Positions 1 through 8,834 are shown, numbered from the stretch's first letter. The stretch: 64,000 nucleotides of DNA from Duganella sp. 1411 (GCF_017833525.1 NZ_JAFICD010000001.1:2604001-2668000), one strand, 5' to 3'. The notes: a model not told the origin generated them from the letters alone. Made by a program: numbers and translations.

Positions 1-1413
1 GCGCGACACCAGCGCCCGGCCCTTGCGCACCTCGAAGAAATAGCCCCAGGCGACGTTGAAGACGAAAATGCTGACGATGACGATCAGCTGCATGGCCAGG
101 TGGAACAGCAGGTCGCGCTCGCTGTACAGGTAATAGTTGGCGCCGACGCTGGCCACCAGCGCGGCCGCGCCCAGCAGGATGGCCTGCGACGGCGCCAGCG
201 CCGGCAACGCGAACGTCAGCAGCAAGCCGGCCAGCAGGATCAGCCCGGCCTCGAGGACGATGGCGTAATAGGGCCGGGCCTTGAAATGGCCGTCGAGGAT
301 GGACTTGATGATGTTGGCGTGGATCTCCACCCCCGGGTATTCGGGATTGACCGGCGTGGCGCGCAGGTCGACCAGGCCGGGCGCGGTGGTGCCCACCAGT
401 ACCACCGCGCCCTTGAGCAGCGCCGCCGGCGCGCGGCCGGTCAGCACGTCGGCCGCCGACACGTAGCGGAAGGCGCCGCCGCGCGGCCCGCCTTCGCCGC
501 GGAACTGGATCACCGTCGTCATCGCCTCGCCCACCGGGATCAGGCGCTGGCCGCCGGGCAGGAACAGCGACAGGAAATCGTAGCCGCCGCTGTCCTGCTG
601 GCTCTGCGACATGCTGTCGACCGAGCGGTCGAGGTAGGGTTTGATGGCGCGCGCCTTGAGGAACACGGCGGCCGTGGCCAGCGACAGCGACGGATAGTAA
701 TCGGCGCCGACCTGCTGGATCAAGCCGGCGCTGCGGACGATGCCGTCGGGATCGGTGACCACCGAGAAGCTGCCGGCGCCGGCGGCGGCGCGCGCCAGCG
801 GCGCCACGTTGGCCTCGTAGCCGTCGGCCGAATAGGCCAGCAACTCGCGGCCGTTCAAGTCCGCCTCGCTGAACAGCGGCGCCGGCAGCGCGCCCTTGAC
901 CTGGTCCGGCGACAGATTAAAACCCAGCACCACCGGCTGGCCCGCCAGCGCGGCGGCGAACAGGCCGTCGTAGTCCAGCGCCGGCTTCAGTTGCGCCAGC
1001 CGCTCGCGCAGCGCCGGCACGTCCTTCAGTTCGCCCGTGGAGAGCCGCTCCAGCACGCCGTAGCCGGAGCTGGTGTCCGGCTCGGGGAAGGAGATATCGT
1101 AGCCGACCGCGCCGGCCTGGTAGTGCCGGGTCAGTTGCGAGACCAGCCGCGCCTGGATGTCGCGGCTCCACGGAAAGCGGCCGAACTCGGTCAGCGCCTT
1201 GCCGTCGATGTCGACGATGACGATGCGCGGGTCGAGCACCGGCGCGCGCAGCTTCATGCGCTCGCCGGCGATCAGGCTGTCGAGGCGGGCGACGGTGCCG
1301 CTGTCGTACCAGCCGAGCGCGTAGGCCGCGCCGAGCGCGGTGATGAGCAGCCCCAGCAGCCAGCGCGGCGCGGACCTCAACAGCGTCTTGCTCCACCGGC
1401 TCCACTGTGGCAT
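1..1413 (-). CDS. CHASE2-domain membrane sensor protein, C-terminus beyond window
   Basis: The 471 residues visible begin with a transmembrane helix (about 15-33), followed by an extracytoplasmic CHASE2 sensor domain (about 36-375, with the segments IVDIDGKALTEFGRFPWSRD and NPEYPGVEIHANIIKSILDG). A block of closely spaced membrane helices follows (about 382-460), and the reading frame runs open off the window edge. CHASE2 proteins usually end in an adenylate/guanylate cyclase, GGDEF or histidine kinase output domain; which one applies here cannot be seen. The ATG lies 9 nt after the stop of the HD-GYP gene, with an AAGGA ribosome site inside that gap, so the two are co-transcribed. The pairing suggests a cyclic-nucleotide signalling module. 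Confidence 0.85.
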   Translation of the reverse strand, partial: MPQWSRWSKTLLRSAPRWLLGLLITALGAAYALGWYDSGTVARLDSLIAGERMKLRAPVLDPRIVIVDIDGKALTEFGRFPWSRDIQARLVSQLTRHYQAGAVGYDISFPEPDTSSGYGVLERLSTGELKDVPALRERLAQLKPALDYDGLFAAALAGQPVVLGFNLSPDQVKGALPAPLFSEADLNGRELLAYSADGYEANVAPLARAAAGAGSFSVVTDPDGIVRSAGLIQQVGADYYPSLSLATAAVFLKARAIKPYLDRSVDSMSQSQQDSGGYDFLSLFLPGGQRLIPVGEAMTTVIQFRGEGGPRGGAFRYVSAADVLTGRAPAALLKGAVVLVGTTAPGLVDLRATPVNPEYPGVEIHANIIKSILDGHFKARPYYAIVLEAGLILLAGLLLTFALPALAPSQAILLGAAALVASVGANYYLYSERDLLFHLAMQLIVIVSIFVFNVAWGYFFEVRKGRALVSR

Positions 1414-1422
1414 GGGCGTTCC

Positions 1423-3051
1423 TTACGGCTTGTAGCCGGGAATCAGCGTTTCGTCGATGGCGTCGATCTGTTTCTCGTCCATGTTGCGGCGGGCGAACTC
1501 CAGATAGATCTTGCTGCGGATGAAGATGTCGAACAGGTCCGGGTCGATGTGGCCGTTGAGCGCGAACTGGCCCAGGATGCGCAGCGATTCGGACAGCATC
1601 TTGCCCTTCTTGTACGGGCGGTCCTTGGCCGTGAGCGCCTCGAAGATGTCGGCGATGGCCATCAGCCGCGCCTGCACCGACATCTGGTCGCGCGTCAGCC
1701 CGCGCGGATAGCCCTTGCCGTCCATGCGCTCGTGGTGGCCGCCGGCGTATTCGGGCACGTTTTTCAGGTGCTTGGGCCACGGCAGGGCCTCGAGCATGCG
1801 GATCGTCACGACGATGTGGTTGTTGATGATCTTGCGCTCGGCCTCGGTCAGGGTGCCGAACTTGATCGTCAGGTTGGTGACCTCGTCGGCGTCGAGGAAG
1901 TCGCGCTCGGCGCCGTCCGGGCCGGTCCAGCGGCGCGCGGCGATCTCGCGCACGCGCTGCTGGTGCTCGGCCGACATGGCCTCGGCGCCGATGTTGGCGA
2001 AGCGGATGAAGTCGCGCTCGTCGCGCAGGTCGGCCTGGCGGCGCGCCAGCTCGGCGTCGATCGCCACCAGCCGCGCCGGGTCGTCGCCGGCGGCCAGTTT
2101 TTGCTTGAGCGCGGCGATCTCGGCGTCGCGCAGCAGCACCTCGAAGCGGGTGTCGACCACGTGGATGCGGTCGCCGATGGTTTCGAGCTTGGTGGCCTTG
2201 TCGACCACGTGCACCGGCGTGGTGATCTTGCCGCAATCGTGCAGCAGCCCGGCCAGCCACAGTTCCTTGCGGTCGGCGTCGGTCATGCGGAAGTCCGCCA
2301 TCGGACCGGTCTCGGTGTTGTGCACCGCCTCGGCCAGCATCATCGTCAGTTCCGGCACGAACTGGCAATGGCGCCCGGTGTAGGGCGATTTCTCGTCGAT
2401 GCCGATGTTGATCAGGTTCACCAGCGACTCGAGCAACTCCTCCAACTGGCGGATCAGGCGCTGGTGGGTCAGCGCCACCGCCGCCTGCGCGGCCAGCGCC
2501 TCGATGAAGCGCTGGTCGGTGGGCGAAAAGGCGCGGATGGCGCCGGTGTCGGGGTCGATGGCGTTAATTAACTGCAACACGCCGACCAGCTCGCCCTCGT
2601 GGTCGCTCATCGGCACCGTCAGGAACGATTGCGAATGGTAGTTGCGCTGGCGGTCGAACTCGACCATGCCGGAAAAATTGAAGACGTCGGCCTGGTAGAC
2701 GTCGGCGATGTTGACCGACACGCCGAAATGGGCCGCGTACGCCGCCACCGACGCCAGGTTCTTGGCGCCGTCGGCGTCGTACAGCGGAATCGGCGGCGCG
2801 CTGATCTGCGCGCCATTGACGCCGCCCTGGCGGATGCCCAGCGTGTCGTTCCACAGGATGTGGAAATCCAGCGCGCGCTTGTCGGCGCCGGGCCGGTACA
2901 GGGTGCCGCCATCGGCGTTGGTCATGGTCTTGGCGGCCACCAATATACGTTCGAGCAAGGCGTCGGTGTCGTGGGTGCCGCCGAGCTCCACGCTGAGCTC
3001 GGTCAACTGGTCCAGGCGCTCGGCAATCCGCGTTTGATTCAATTCTTGCAT
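1423..3051 (-). CDS. GAF/HD-GYP domain protein, probable c-di-GMP phosphodiesterase
   Basis: A 542-residue cytoplasmic protein with an N-terminal GAF sensor domain (about 20-195) and an HD-GYP hydrolase domain (about 210-530). The metal and catalytic signatures are intact: HDCGKITTP at 271-279 and HHERMDGKGYP at 439-449. HD-GYP enzymes hydrolyse c-di-GMP to pGpG/GMP. The HD and HHE-GYP signatures are about 165 residues apart because of a helical, partly coiled-coil insertion at about 285-405. This is well beyond the usual spacing. It is first in an operon with the CHASE2 protein. The ATG sits at the start of the conserved helix; the region upstream (3052-3284) is the divergent promoter region shared with the hydrolase gene on the other strand. 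Confidence 0.9.
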   Translation of the reverse strand: MQELNQTRIAERLDQLTELSVELGGTHDTDALLERILVAAKTMTNADGGTLYRPGADKRALDFHILWNDTLGIRQGGVNGAQISAPPIPLYDADGAKNLASVAAYAAHFGVSVNIADVYQADVFNFSGMVEFDRQRNYHSQSFLTVPMSDHEGELVGVLQLINAIDPDTGAIRAFSPTDQRFIEALAAQAAVALTHQRLIRQLEELLESLVNLINIGIDEKSPYTGRHCQFVPELTMMLAEAVHNTETGPMADFRMTDADRKELWLAGLLHDCGKITTPVHVVDKATKLETIGDRIHVVDTRFEVLLRDAEIAALKQKLAAGDDPARLVAIDAELARRQADLRDERDFIRFANIGAEAMSAEHQQRVREIAARRWTGPDGAERDFLDADEVTNLTIKFGTLTEAERKIINNHIVVTIRMLEALPWPKHLKNVPEYAGGHHERMDGKGYPRGLTRDQMSVQARLMAIADIFEALTAKDRPYKKGKMLSESLRILGQFALNGHIDPDLFDIFIRSKIYLEFARRNMDEKQIDAIDETLIPGYKP

Positions 3052-3284
3052 GATTGATTTTTTGGTACCGTTTTAGGGGAAGTGACTGGCATCAACGCAC
3101 CTTCGAGTGTAGCCGTAGTGCAAGCTGTTGTACATGGAGAAATCTCCAGTGCGACAAAATTGATCGTTCTCTATTGCCGGTTCTCCCCCGGGCGGGAAAA
3201 AAAAGCTATCATCGCGCCTAAGTGCCAGCGCAGAAAAAAAGCGGAAAACCCGCTAAATGACAAAAAAATCACTAGGGATAGAGC

Positions 3285-4220
3285 ATGAAATTCAGATTTT
3301 GGGGTGTGCGCGGCTCCATTCCCTCCCCCGGGCCGCGCACCGCGCGCTACGGCGGCAACACCACCTGCATCGAAGTGCGCACCGATGACGATACACTGAT
3401 CATCATCGACGGCGGCACCGGCCTGTTCTCACTCGCGCAATCGTTGATTCAAAACAAAACCGCGCCGATTCACGCCAACATTTTCATCACCCACAGCCAC
3501 TGGGACCACATCCACGGACTGCCGTTCTTCACGCCGCTGTTCGTGCGCGACAGCCGGGTGCGGCTACACGGGGTCACCGACCCCGTCACCGGCAACGGCA
3601 TCGAGCACGTGATGGGCGTGCAGTTACAAAACAGTTATTTCCCGGTCAGCGAAACGCAGATGGACGCCACCATCGAGTATCACACGCTGGAGGTCGGCAC
3701 GCCAGTGCCGGTGGGGGACGCCACCGTCAACAACGTCGTGATGAACCATCCGGTCACCGATCTGGGCTACCGCATCGATTGCAACGGCAAGTCGGTGTTC
3801 TTCACCGGCGACCACGAGCCTTTTTATAATATCCACCCGGCGGGCGATCCGGAACACGCGGCCTACGAGCGCTGGATGCACGAGCGCAGCGCCGCCATCG
3901 ACGCCATGGCCATGGGCGTGGACGCGCTGATCGTCGATTGTTCCTACACGCGCGAGGAGTATCCGGCCAAGCGCGGATGGGGGCACGGGACGTTCGACTC
4001 GGCGTTCGCGCTGGCGTTGCGCACCGGCGCCGGCACCTTGTATTGCACCCACCACGAACCGACCCGGGGCGACGACGAACTGGAGGCGGTGTTCGCCGAC
4101 GTGATGGCGCGTCACGCGGCGCTGCTGGGCGGCTTGAAGGTGGTGCTGGCGTACGAGGGATTGGAAGTGGAGCTGGGAAACAAGGCCCCGGATACAACGG
4201 AAACACGTAGGGCGGATTAG
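3285..4220 (+). CDS. MBL-fold metallo-hydrolase
   Basis: A 311-residue cytoplasmic protein of the metallo-beta-lactamase superfamily. It shows the opening strand MKFRFWGVRGSIPSPGP, the glycine turn of the fold (IIDGGTG) and the di-metal motif HSHWDH at about 67-72, with later ligands in FTGDHEP and CTHHEPTRGDDE. The architecture resembles the RNase Z/PQQB-like branch. The substrate cannot be read from sequence. The last residues (TRRAD, then TAG) are encoded by the left arm of an intergenic palindromic repeat, so this C-terminus is probably not ancestral. It has its own promoter region and is divergent from the HD-GYP gene. The start follows a weak GGGA ribosome site. Confidence 0.8.
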   Translation: MKFRFWGVRGSIPSPGPRTARYGGNTTCIEVRTDDDTLIIIDGGTGLFSLAQSLIQNKTAPIHANIFITHSHWDHIHGLPFFTPLFVRDSRVRLHGVTDPVTGNGIEHVMGVQLQNSYFPVSETQMDATIEYHTLEVGTPVPVGDATVNNVVMNHPVTDLGYRIDCNGKSVFFTGDHEPFYNIHPAGDPEHAAYERWMHERSAAIDAMAMGVDALIVDCSYTREEYPAKRGWGHGTFDSAFALALRTGAGTLYCTHHEPTRGDDELEAVFADVMARHAALLGGLKVVLAYEGLEVELGNKAPDTTETRRAD

Positions 4221-4301
4221 GCGGAACGCCGTAATCGGCCATCGTTGAGCCGCGGGGACGCATGCAATGGCGGATTACGCTGCGCTAATCCGCCCTACGT
4301 G
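4204..4301. repeat. Family A intergenic palindrome, copy 1 (overlaps the end of the MBL gene)
   Basis: Outer arms CACGTAGGGCGGATTAG (4204-4220) and CTAATCCGCCCTACGTG (4285-4301) are exact reverse complements. Each arm also folds on itself: one around AGGCGGAACGCCG, the other around a GCTGCGC core. Close copies occur at 8189-8286 and 17868-17961. Relative to those, this copy lies in the opposite orientation. The TAG stop of the upstream hydrolase is inside the left arm. Confidence 0.9.
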
Positions 4302-4333
4302 TTTTATTGGTTATGTGACGGTCACAGGACAAA

Positions 4334-4813
4334 TCACGCGGCGACCGGCACGCGCGCCGTCAACCGCCGGTCCGCCAGCGCGCGCAGCCGCGCCACGGCG
4401 GCCGGCAAATTGAACGCGCGGCCGGCGCGCAAGGCACTCACCATTTGTGTGGCGATGCGCAACGCCGGCGCGGCGGCGTTCTTGGCCGCGTACGGCAGCA
4501 CCAGCCGATACCGGCCCTTCATGCGCGGCACCACGCCGACAAACCCCACCGTCACTTCATTCAGCGCCAGACGGCGCAATTCCAGCGCGACCTGCTGCAC
4601 CACGCGCACGATCTGCGGCACGTCGTCGCCGCGCATGCCCACCAGCCCGGCCTGGCGCCGTACGCCCGGCAGCATCGCCAGCAAACGCTGGTCGAGCGAC
4701 GCCAGCGCGGCCGGCGTGGCCGACGTGTCGTCGACTTCGAGGATGCTGAGCAGGCAAGGTTGGGTGGAGTAACGGTTGTCGCTGGAAAGGTAACGCTGAT
4801 CGATGATTCTCAT
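4334..4813 (-). CDS. Stand-alone cyanophycin-synthetase-like N-terminal domain
   Basis: A 160-residue protein. The start MRIIDQRYLSSDNRYSTQPC and the later segment QVALELRRLALNEVTVGFVG resemble the N-terminal domain of cyanophycin synthetase CphA (typically MRI..RxLxGPNxx at the start, then HVALELQxLAG..VGFGR). CphA is about 900 residues with ATP-grasp and Mur-ligase domains; neither is present here nor encoded on either side. The CphA motif GPN is replaced by SDN. I chose the ATG at 4813 because the family resemblance begins there; an upstream ATG at 4915 would add 34 unrelated residues. It may be a remnant or a repurposed domain. The family call is by eye. Confidence 0.6.
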   Translation of the reverse strand: MRIIDQRYLSSDNRYSTQPCLLSILEVDDTSATPAALASLDQRLLAMLPGVRRQAGLVGMRGDDVPQIVRVVQQVALELRRLALNEVTVGFVGVVPRMKGRYRLVLPYAAKNAAAPALRIATQMVSALRAGRAFNLPAAVARLRALADRRLTARVPVAA

Positions 4814-4938
4814 GTTTTTTCTGGCCTTTGATGAAACAGGCCGTATTCTGATCCCGATCGCGCCAACGCGGAAGCGGCGCCCGGAGCCTTCGCTTGTAAG
4901 ACCAGGCTTACACATAAGGCTTACCTAATCCAGCCGTG

Positions 4939-5415
4939 CTAGGCGCCCGGCAGTTGCTTCTCGAAGCACACGGCCAGCGGGTTGCCGATATATTTGCCGT
5001 AGTTGGCGATGCGCACATAGCCGCGCGCCGTGTAGAAATCGACCGCGCGCCGGTTCACCAGGCGCGTCTCGAGCCAGATCGCCTGGTAGCCCAGCGCCGC
5101 CGCCTCGCGCTCCAGATACGCGAGCACGGCGCTGCCGATGCCGCTGCTGTGGCGGCGCGCGTACATGCGCTTGATCTCGGCCACGCCCGGCTCCAGCGGA
5201 CGCAACGCGCCGCAGCCCTGCGCCACGCCGGCGGCGTCGCGCGCGACGACGAAACAGGCCATCGGGCCGCGCACGTCGTCGGCGTCGAACGAGGCCTTGC
5301 CGCTGCTGCCGGTGATTTCCTCGAGTACCGCCGACAGCTCCTCCATGAGCACCAGGCACTCGTCGGCGCCGGGATCTTCGGGCGTGAGCAGGATGGCGGG
5401 AATGGGCTGGTTCAT
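4939..5415 (-). CDS. GNAT-family N-acetyltransferase
   Basis: A 158-residue acetyltransferase of the GNAT fold. The acetyl-CoA-binding motif region is RMYARRHSSGIGSAVLAYLE (R-x-x-G-x-G/A type), followed by IWLETRLVNRRAVDFYTARG, typical of motif B, which ends the fold. The acceptor substrate is unknown. The start ATG at 5415 follows GGTGG and lies only 8 nt after the stop of the phosphoesterase gene, so the two genes form a bicistron. Reading further upstream in the same frame would run into the phosphoesterase gene in a non-coding frame, so longer versions of this protein are unlikely. Confidence 0.85.
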   Translation of the reverse strand: MNQPIPAILLTPEDPGADECLVLMEELSAVLEEITGSSGKASFDADDVRGPMACFVVARDAAGVAQGCGALRPLEPGVAEIKRMYARRHSSGIGSAVLAYLEREAAALGYQAIWLETRLVNRRAVDFYTARGYVRIANYGKYIGNPLAVCFEKQLPGA

Positions 5416-5423
5416 GCCACCGA

Positions 5424-6290
5424 TTATTGCACAGTACAGATGACCAGTTCCGGATCGGCGTTGATGCGCACCGGAATGCCGCTGCAACCCACGCCGCGAC
5501 TGACGATCAGCGCGCCGTTGTCGCGCACCGGGAAACGTCCGTAATGATAGGGACGCGACAGCGGACCGCGCGGCATCACCAGCGGCGTGCCGTCGCCGGT
5601 GGCGATCTGGCCGCCGTGCGTGTGGCCGGCGAAACCGACGTCGAAGCGGTGGCCGTCGAGCCGCAGCAGGCCGTCGGGCGCGTGCATCAGCAGCACCCGC
5701 GTGGGGCCGGCGCCGGCGAAGGTGGCGTGACCGTCGGGCGCGCCGGTCCATGGATCGTCCATGCCGCATACCGAGACGCCCTCGAACGGCGCCGGCAGCG
5801 CCAGCGCGCGGTTGACCAGCATCTGCACCCCGGCGCGCGCGAACAGGCGCTCGATCAGGTCGTGGTCGGTGATCAGGTCGTGGTTGCCGAACACGGCCAG
5901 CTTGCCCAGCGGCGGACGGCACGCCGCCAGCGCCGCGCACAGCGCCTCGGCGTAGCGCGCCGGGCCGTGCACGTAGTCGCCGCCCAGCAGCAGCAAATCG
6001 GGCCGCTCGGCGTCGATGCGCGCGAACAGGTCGGCGAAGATGCCGGGATGGGTCGGCGGCCCGGCGTGGAAATCGGAGGCGAAGGCGATCTTGAGCGGGC
6101 GCGCCAGGCGCCGCTCGGGCGCCAGCGCCACGCTGTGGCGCGTCACGCCCAGCCGCCCGTGCAGGCCGAGACGGTAGCTGCACGCCGCCACCAGCCCGCC
6201 CAACAAGGCGGCGTTCATGGCCGTCTCGGTGTAGCGCCGCAACCGGGACTGGCGCGCGCCGCGCGGGGCCTTGCCCGGTAGTAATGTCAT
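5424..6290 (-). CDS. Calcineurin-like metallophosphoesterase (YaeI type)
   Basis: A 288-residue protein with all blocks of the calcineurin-like phosphoesterase fold: ASDFHAGP, LLLGGDYVHG, VFGNHDLITDHD and GHTHGGQI. A hydrophobic stretch near the N-terminus (AALLGGLVAACSYRLG) suggests membrane association, as in the YaeI/YkuE group, which act on membrane-linked phosphoesters. The substrate is not predictable. The ATG at 6290 was chosen over an upstream in-frame ATG at 6332 because the protein then begins with the basic N-terminus expected before a membrane segment. It is first in a bicistron with the acetyltransferase gene and divergent from ycaO. Confidence 0.85.
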   Translation of the reverse strand: MTLLPGKAPRGARQSRLRRYTETAMNAALLGGLVAACSYRLGLHGRLGVTRHSVALAPERRLARPLKIAFASDFHAGPPTHPGIFADLFARIDAERPDLLLLGGDYVHGPARYAEALCAALAACRPPLGKLAVFGNHDLITDHDLIERLFARAGVQMLVNRALALPAPFEGVSVCGMDDPWTGAPDGHATFAGAGPTRVLLMHAPDGLLRLDGHRFDVGFAGHTHGGQIATGDGTPLVMPRGPLSRPYHYGRFPVRDNGALIVSRGVGCSGIPVRINADPELVICTVQ

Positions 6291-6444
6291 TGATGCCTGA
6301 GGGAATCTGGAAAAGGCGGCATCATAGCGCATTTGCGGCGGCGCGGCCGCGTCGGTGGTAAGCTTGGATCAGGTAGCACGCATTCCGCCCGCCGGCGCGG
6401 GGTCCGCCGCGCGCCGTTCGCCCCTCGCCTTCGGAGATCGCCCG

Positions 6445-8169
6445 ATGACAGCTGAAACCTACATTCCGGGCAAAGACGCCGCCCTCGAAACCACCATCGC
6501 CACCATGCGGGCCCAACTGGCCAAGCGCGGCTTCAGGCCGAACGAATCGCCGCCGCTCAACGAGATCGCCGGCATCTGGTCGATCCACATGAAGGACAGC
6601 GAGTGTCCGCTGCTGTTCTCCAACGGCAAGGGCACAAGCGAGCTGGCCGCGCGCGCCAGCGCGTACGGCGAGTTCCTCGAGCGTCTCAACACCCACTATT
6701 TCTGGACCCACTTCCACCTGGGCGCGGAGCGCGCCAACGCGCCGTTCGTCCACTCGCCGCGCGAAAGGTGGTTCGCGCCGGGGTCCGATGGCGCCTGGCC
6801 GGCCGAGCTGCTCAACCCCGAGCTGCACGCGTTCTACAATCCGGACGGCGACATCGACGCCGGCGTGCTGGTCGACCTCAACTCCGGCAATGTCGCGCGC
6901 GGCGTCTGCGCGCTGCCCTACCGGCGCCTGCGCGACGACAGCACCGCCTACATCCCGGTCAACATCATCGCCAACCTGTATGTCAGCAACGGCATGGCCG
7001 CCGGCAACACCGTCAACGAGGCGCGCGTGCAAGCGCTGTCGGAAATCTTCGAGCGCGCCATCAAGTACCGCGTCATCGCGGAGGGCCTGTGCCTGCCGGA
7101 GGTGCCCGACGACGTCATCGCGCGCTTCCCCCGCATCGAGGCCGGCATCGCCGGCCTGCGCGCGGCCGGCTTCGGCATCCTGGTCAAGGACGCCTCGCTG
7201 GGCGGCAAATACCCGGTCATGAACGTCACGCTGATCCAGCCGAAGGACCAGGGCGTGTTCTCCAGCTACGGCGCGCACCCGCGCCTGGAGATCGCGCTGG
7301 AACGGGCGATGACCGAATTGCTGCAGGGCCGCGCGCTCGACTCGCTCGAAGGCTTCCCGGAGCCGGGCTTCGAGATGGGCGAGATCAGCGCCGTCGCCAA
7401 CCTCGAGGCCCACTTCGTCGACTCGAGCGGCATGATTTCATGGGACTTCCTGAGCGACACGTCGGACTACCCGTTCGTCGACTGGAACTTCAGCACCAAC
7501 ACCGCGGAGGACTACCGCTGGCTGGTCGACGCCATCCACGCCGAGGGCAAGGACATCTATATCGCCGACTTCGACGAGCAAGGCGCGTACTGCTGCCGCA
7601 TCCTGGTGCCGGGCTTCTCGGAAATCTACCCGGTCGAGGATCTGGAATGGGAGAACAACAGCGTCGGCAACGCGCTGCGGCCGCTGCTGGCGCGCCTGCA
7701 CGAGCTGAGCGTGCAGGAATGCACCAGCCTGCTGGCCGAGCTGCAAACCTCGAACCTGAACGACGAGCGGCCGCTGTGGGAAATCCTGGGACTGGCGGTC
7801 CCGCTGGGCACGCCGTGGAAACAGCTGCGCCTCGGCGAACTGAAAACCCTGCTGGCCTTGGTGGTCGGCGACGAGGAGGCGGTGCTGCAAGGCTGCGACT
7901 GGATCCACCACTACGGCGACCTGCCCAAGGCGCGCCGGCTGGTGTACCGCTGCATCGAGAGCATCGTCAGGCTGGAGGAGCCGGAGAACTTCCGCCGCGG
8001 GCTGGAGCTGCTGTACGGCGCCGAGACGCTGGCGCTGGCCGAGGCGCTGCTCGACGGTTCGGAGCGCTTCTTCGGCCTCGACACGCTGGGACCGAACTTC
8101 GAAGGCAGCGCCATGCACCAGAGCTTGCTGGCCGCGTACGACAAGCTGTTCGCGCCCGAGGTGCGTTAG
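6445..8169 (+). CDS. ycaO: YcaO-domain protein (E. coli YcaO type)
   Basis: A 574-residue protein matching E. coli YcaO over its whole length. The N-terminus TYIPGKDAALETTIA and the segments SNGKGTSELAARASAYGEFL and NGMAAGNTVNEARVQALSEI belong to the ATP-binding YcaO fold, and a helical repeat region fills the last 150 residues. YcaO proteins activate peptide amides with ATP; the E. coli protein is linked to RimO-dependent methylthiolation of ribosomal protein S12. No RiPP precursor peptide, dehydrogenase or rimO lies nearby, so a housekeeping role is more likely than natural-product synthesis. The ATG at 6445 follows GGAG and matches the family start; translation from 6355 would add 30 residues of low-complexity sequence. 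Confidence 0.9.
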   Translation: MTAETYIPGKDAALETTIATMRAQLAKRGFRPNESPPLNEIAGIWSIHMKDSECPLLFSNGKGTSELAARASAYGEFLERLNTHYFWTHFHLGAERANAPFVHSPRERWFAPGSDGAWPAELLNPELHAFYNPDGDIDAGVLVDLNSGNVARGVCALPYRRLRDDSTAYIPVNIIANLYVSNGMAAGNTVNEARVQALSEIFERAIKYRVIAEGLCLPEVPDDVIARFPRIEAGIAGLRAAGFGILVKDASLGGKYPVMNVTLIQPKDQGVFSSYGAHPRLEIALERAMTELLQGRALDSLEGFPEPGFEMGEISAVANLEAHFVDSSGMISWDFLSDTSDYPFVDWNFSTNTAEDYRWLVDAIHAEGKDIYIADFDEQGAYCCRILVPGFSEIYPVEDLEWENNSVGNALRPLLARLHELSVQECTSLLAELQTSNLNDERPLWEILGLAVPLGTPWKQLRLGELKTLLALVVGDEEAVLQGCDWIHHYGDLPKARRLVYRCIESIVRLEEPENFRRGLELLYGAETLALAEALLDGSERFFGLDTLGPNFEGSAMHQSLLAAYDKLFAPEVR

Positions 8170-8188
8170 GCGTAGATTTTATCTAAAC

Positions 8189-8286
8189 CACGTAGGGCGG
8201 ATTAGCGCAGCGTAATCCGCCAATGCATGCGCTGCCGCCGGCTCACACACGGCCGATTACGGCGTCCCGCCTAATCCGCCCTACGC
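8189..8286. repeat. Family A intergenic palindrome, copy 2
   Basis: Left arm CACGTAGGGCGGATTAGCGC from 8189 and right arm ending CTAATCCGCCCTACG at 8285. Two self-complementary hairpins are present: one around GCGCAGCG and one around GGCGTCCCGCC. It sits between the convergent ends of ycaO and the 8290-8679 gene. That gene's stop codon is only a few bases beyond the repeat. Confidence 0.9.
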
Positions 8287-8289
8287 GAT

Positions 8290-8679
8290 TCACACGGCCG
8301 CCGCATCCACCAGCAAAGCGGGCTGCAATGCCCGAATGCGCAACTCCGTGAAATAGCCGCCGGCCTCGTTGTAGCGCAGATAGTGGCGGCCGCAACTCAT
8401 GCAGCGCGCCACCGTGCAGCGGTTGTACGGGAAATAGCGCGGCGAGATCGGCGCGTCGGCGCTTTCGTAGCGCGTGCCGTTCGGATGAAACTCGACGAAG
8501 GTCGGCTCGTCATACGGATCTTCCATCAGCGTGCCGACGTCCTCGAACCGGTCTAACTCCAACGTCATGGGCAGCGCCTGCCACGCGGCCATCGAAACCG
8601 TATTGCAACCGCAGGGCATGCTCACCGCCGACGACGCCTGCGCCAACTGGCTCAACGCCGCGAAATCAATCTTTTGCAT
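8290..8679 (-). CDS. Hypothetical cysteine-containing protein
   Basis: A 129-residue protein that I do not recognise. It has a cysteine pair near the N-terminus (PCGCNTVSM) and a second group later (CTVARCMSCGRHYLRYNEAG), which could bind a metal such as zinc. No signal peptide or membrane helix is visible. The ATG at 8679 was chosen over one at 8748 because the extra residues are arginine-rich and lie over the likely promoter. Upstream it faces the membrane-AbrB gene divergently. It ends immediately beside palindrome copy 2. Confidence 0.65.
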   Translation of the reverse strand: MQKIDFAALSQLAQASSAVSMPCGCNTVSMAAWQALPMTLELDRFEDVGTLMEDPYDEPTFVEFHPNGTRYESADAPISPRYFPYNRCTVARCMSCGRHYLRYNEAGGYFTELRIRALQPALLVDAAAV

Positions 8680-8834
8680 GTTCAGTCCATTATCAAGGAA
8701 TCCGATTCTACTGTAACGTAGATCAAGCCGCATCCGCTTGACACGCATATCGACGGGGCACGCACCTCGCTGTTAATCGGATTTATACTGTGGCTATGCG
8801 CTGTTGTTGTGGACCTCGCGCGAGGAGGCAAGCA

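Noticed and set aside
100..2571. Long open frame (over 800 codons) on the plus strand opposite the CHASE2 and HD-GYP genes
   Set aside because: It is extremely rich in Arg, Gln, Ala and His, the usual product of reading GC-rich DNA opposite a real gene. The minus-strand proteins have clear domains and motifs.
3082..3288. Short plus-strand frame upstream of the MBL hydrolase
   Set aside because: It overlaps the hydrolase start, has no ribosome site or similarity, and lies in the divergent promoter region.
6445..8169. YcaO as part of a RiPP (thiazole/oxazole peptide) cluster
   Set aside because: The protein matches the E. coli YcaO type over its whole length, and there is no precursor peptide, dehydrogenase or transporter nearby.
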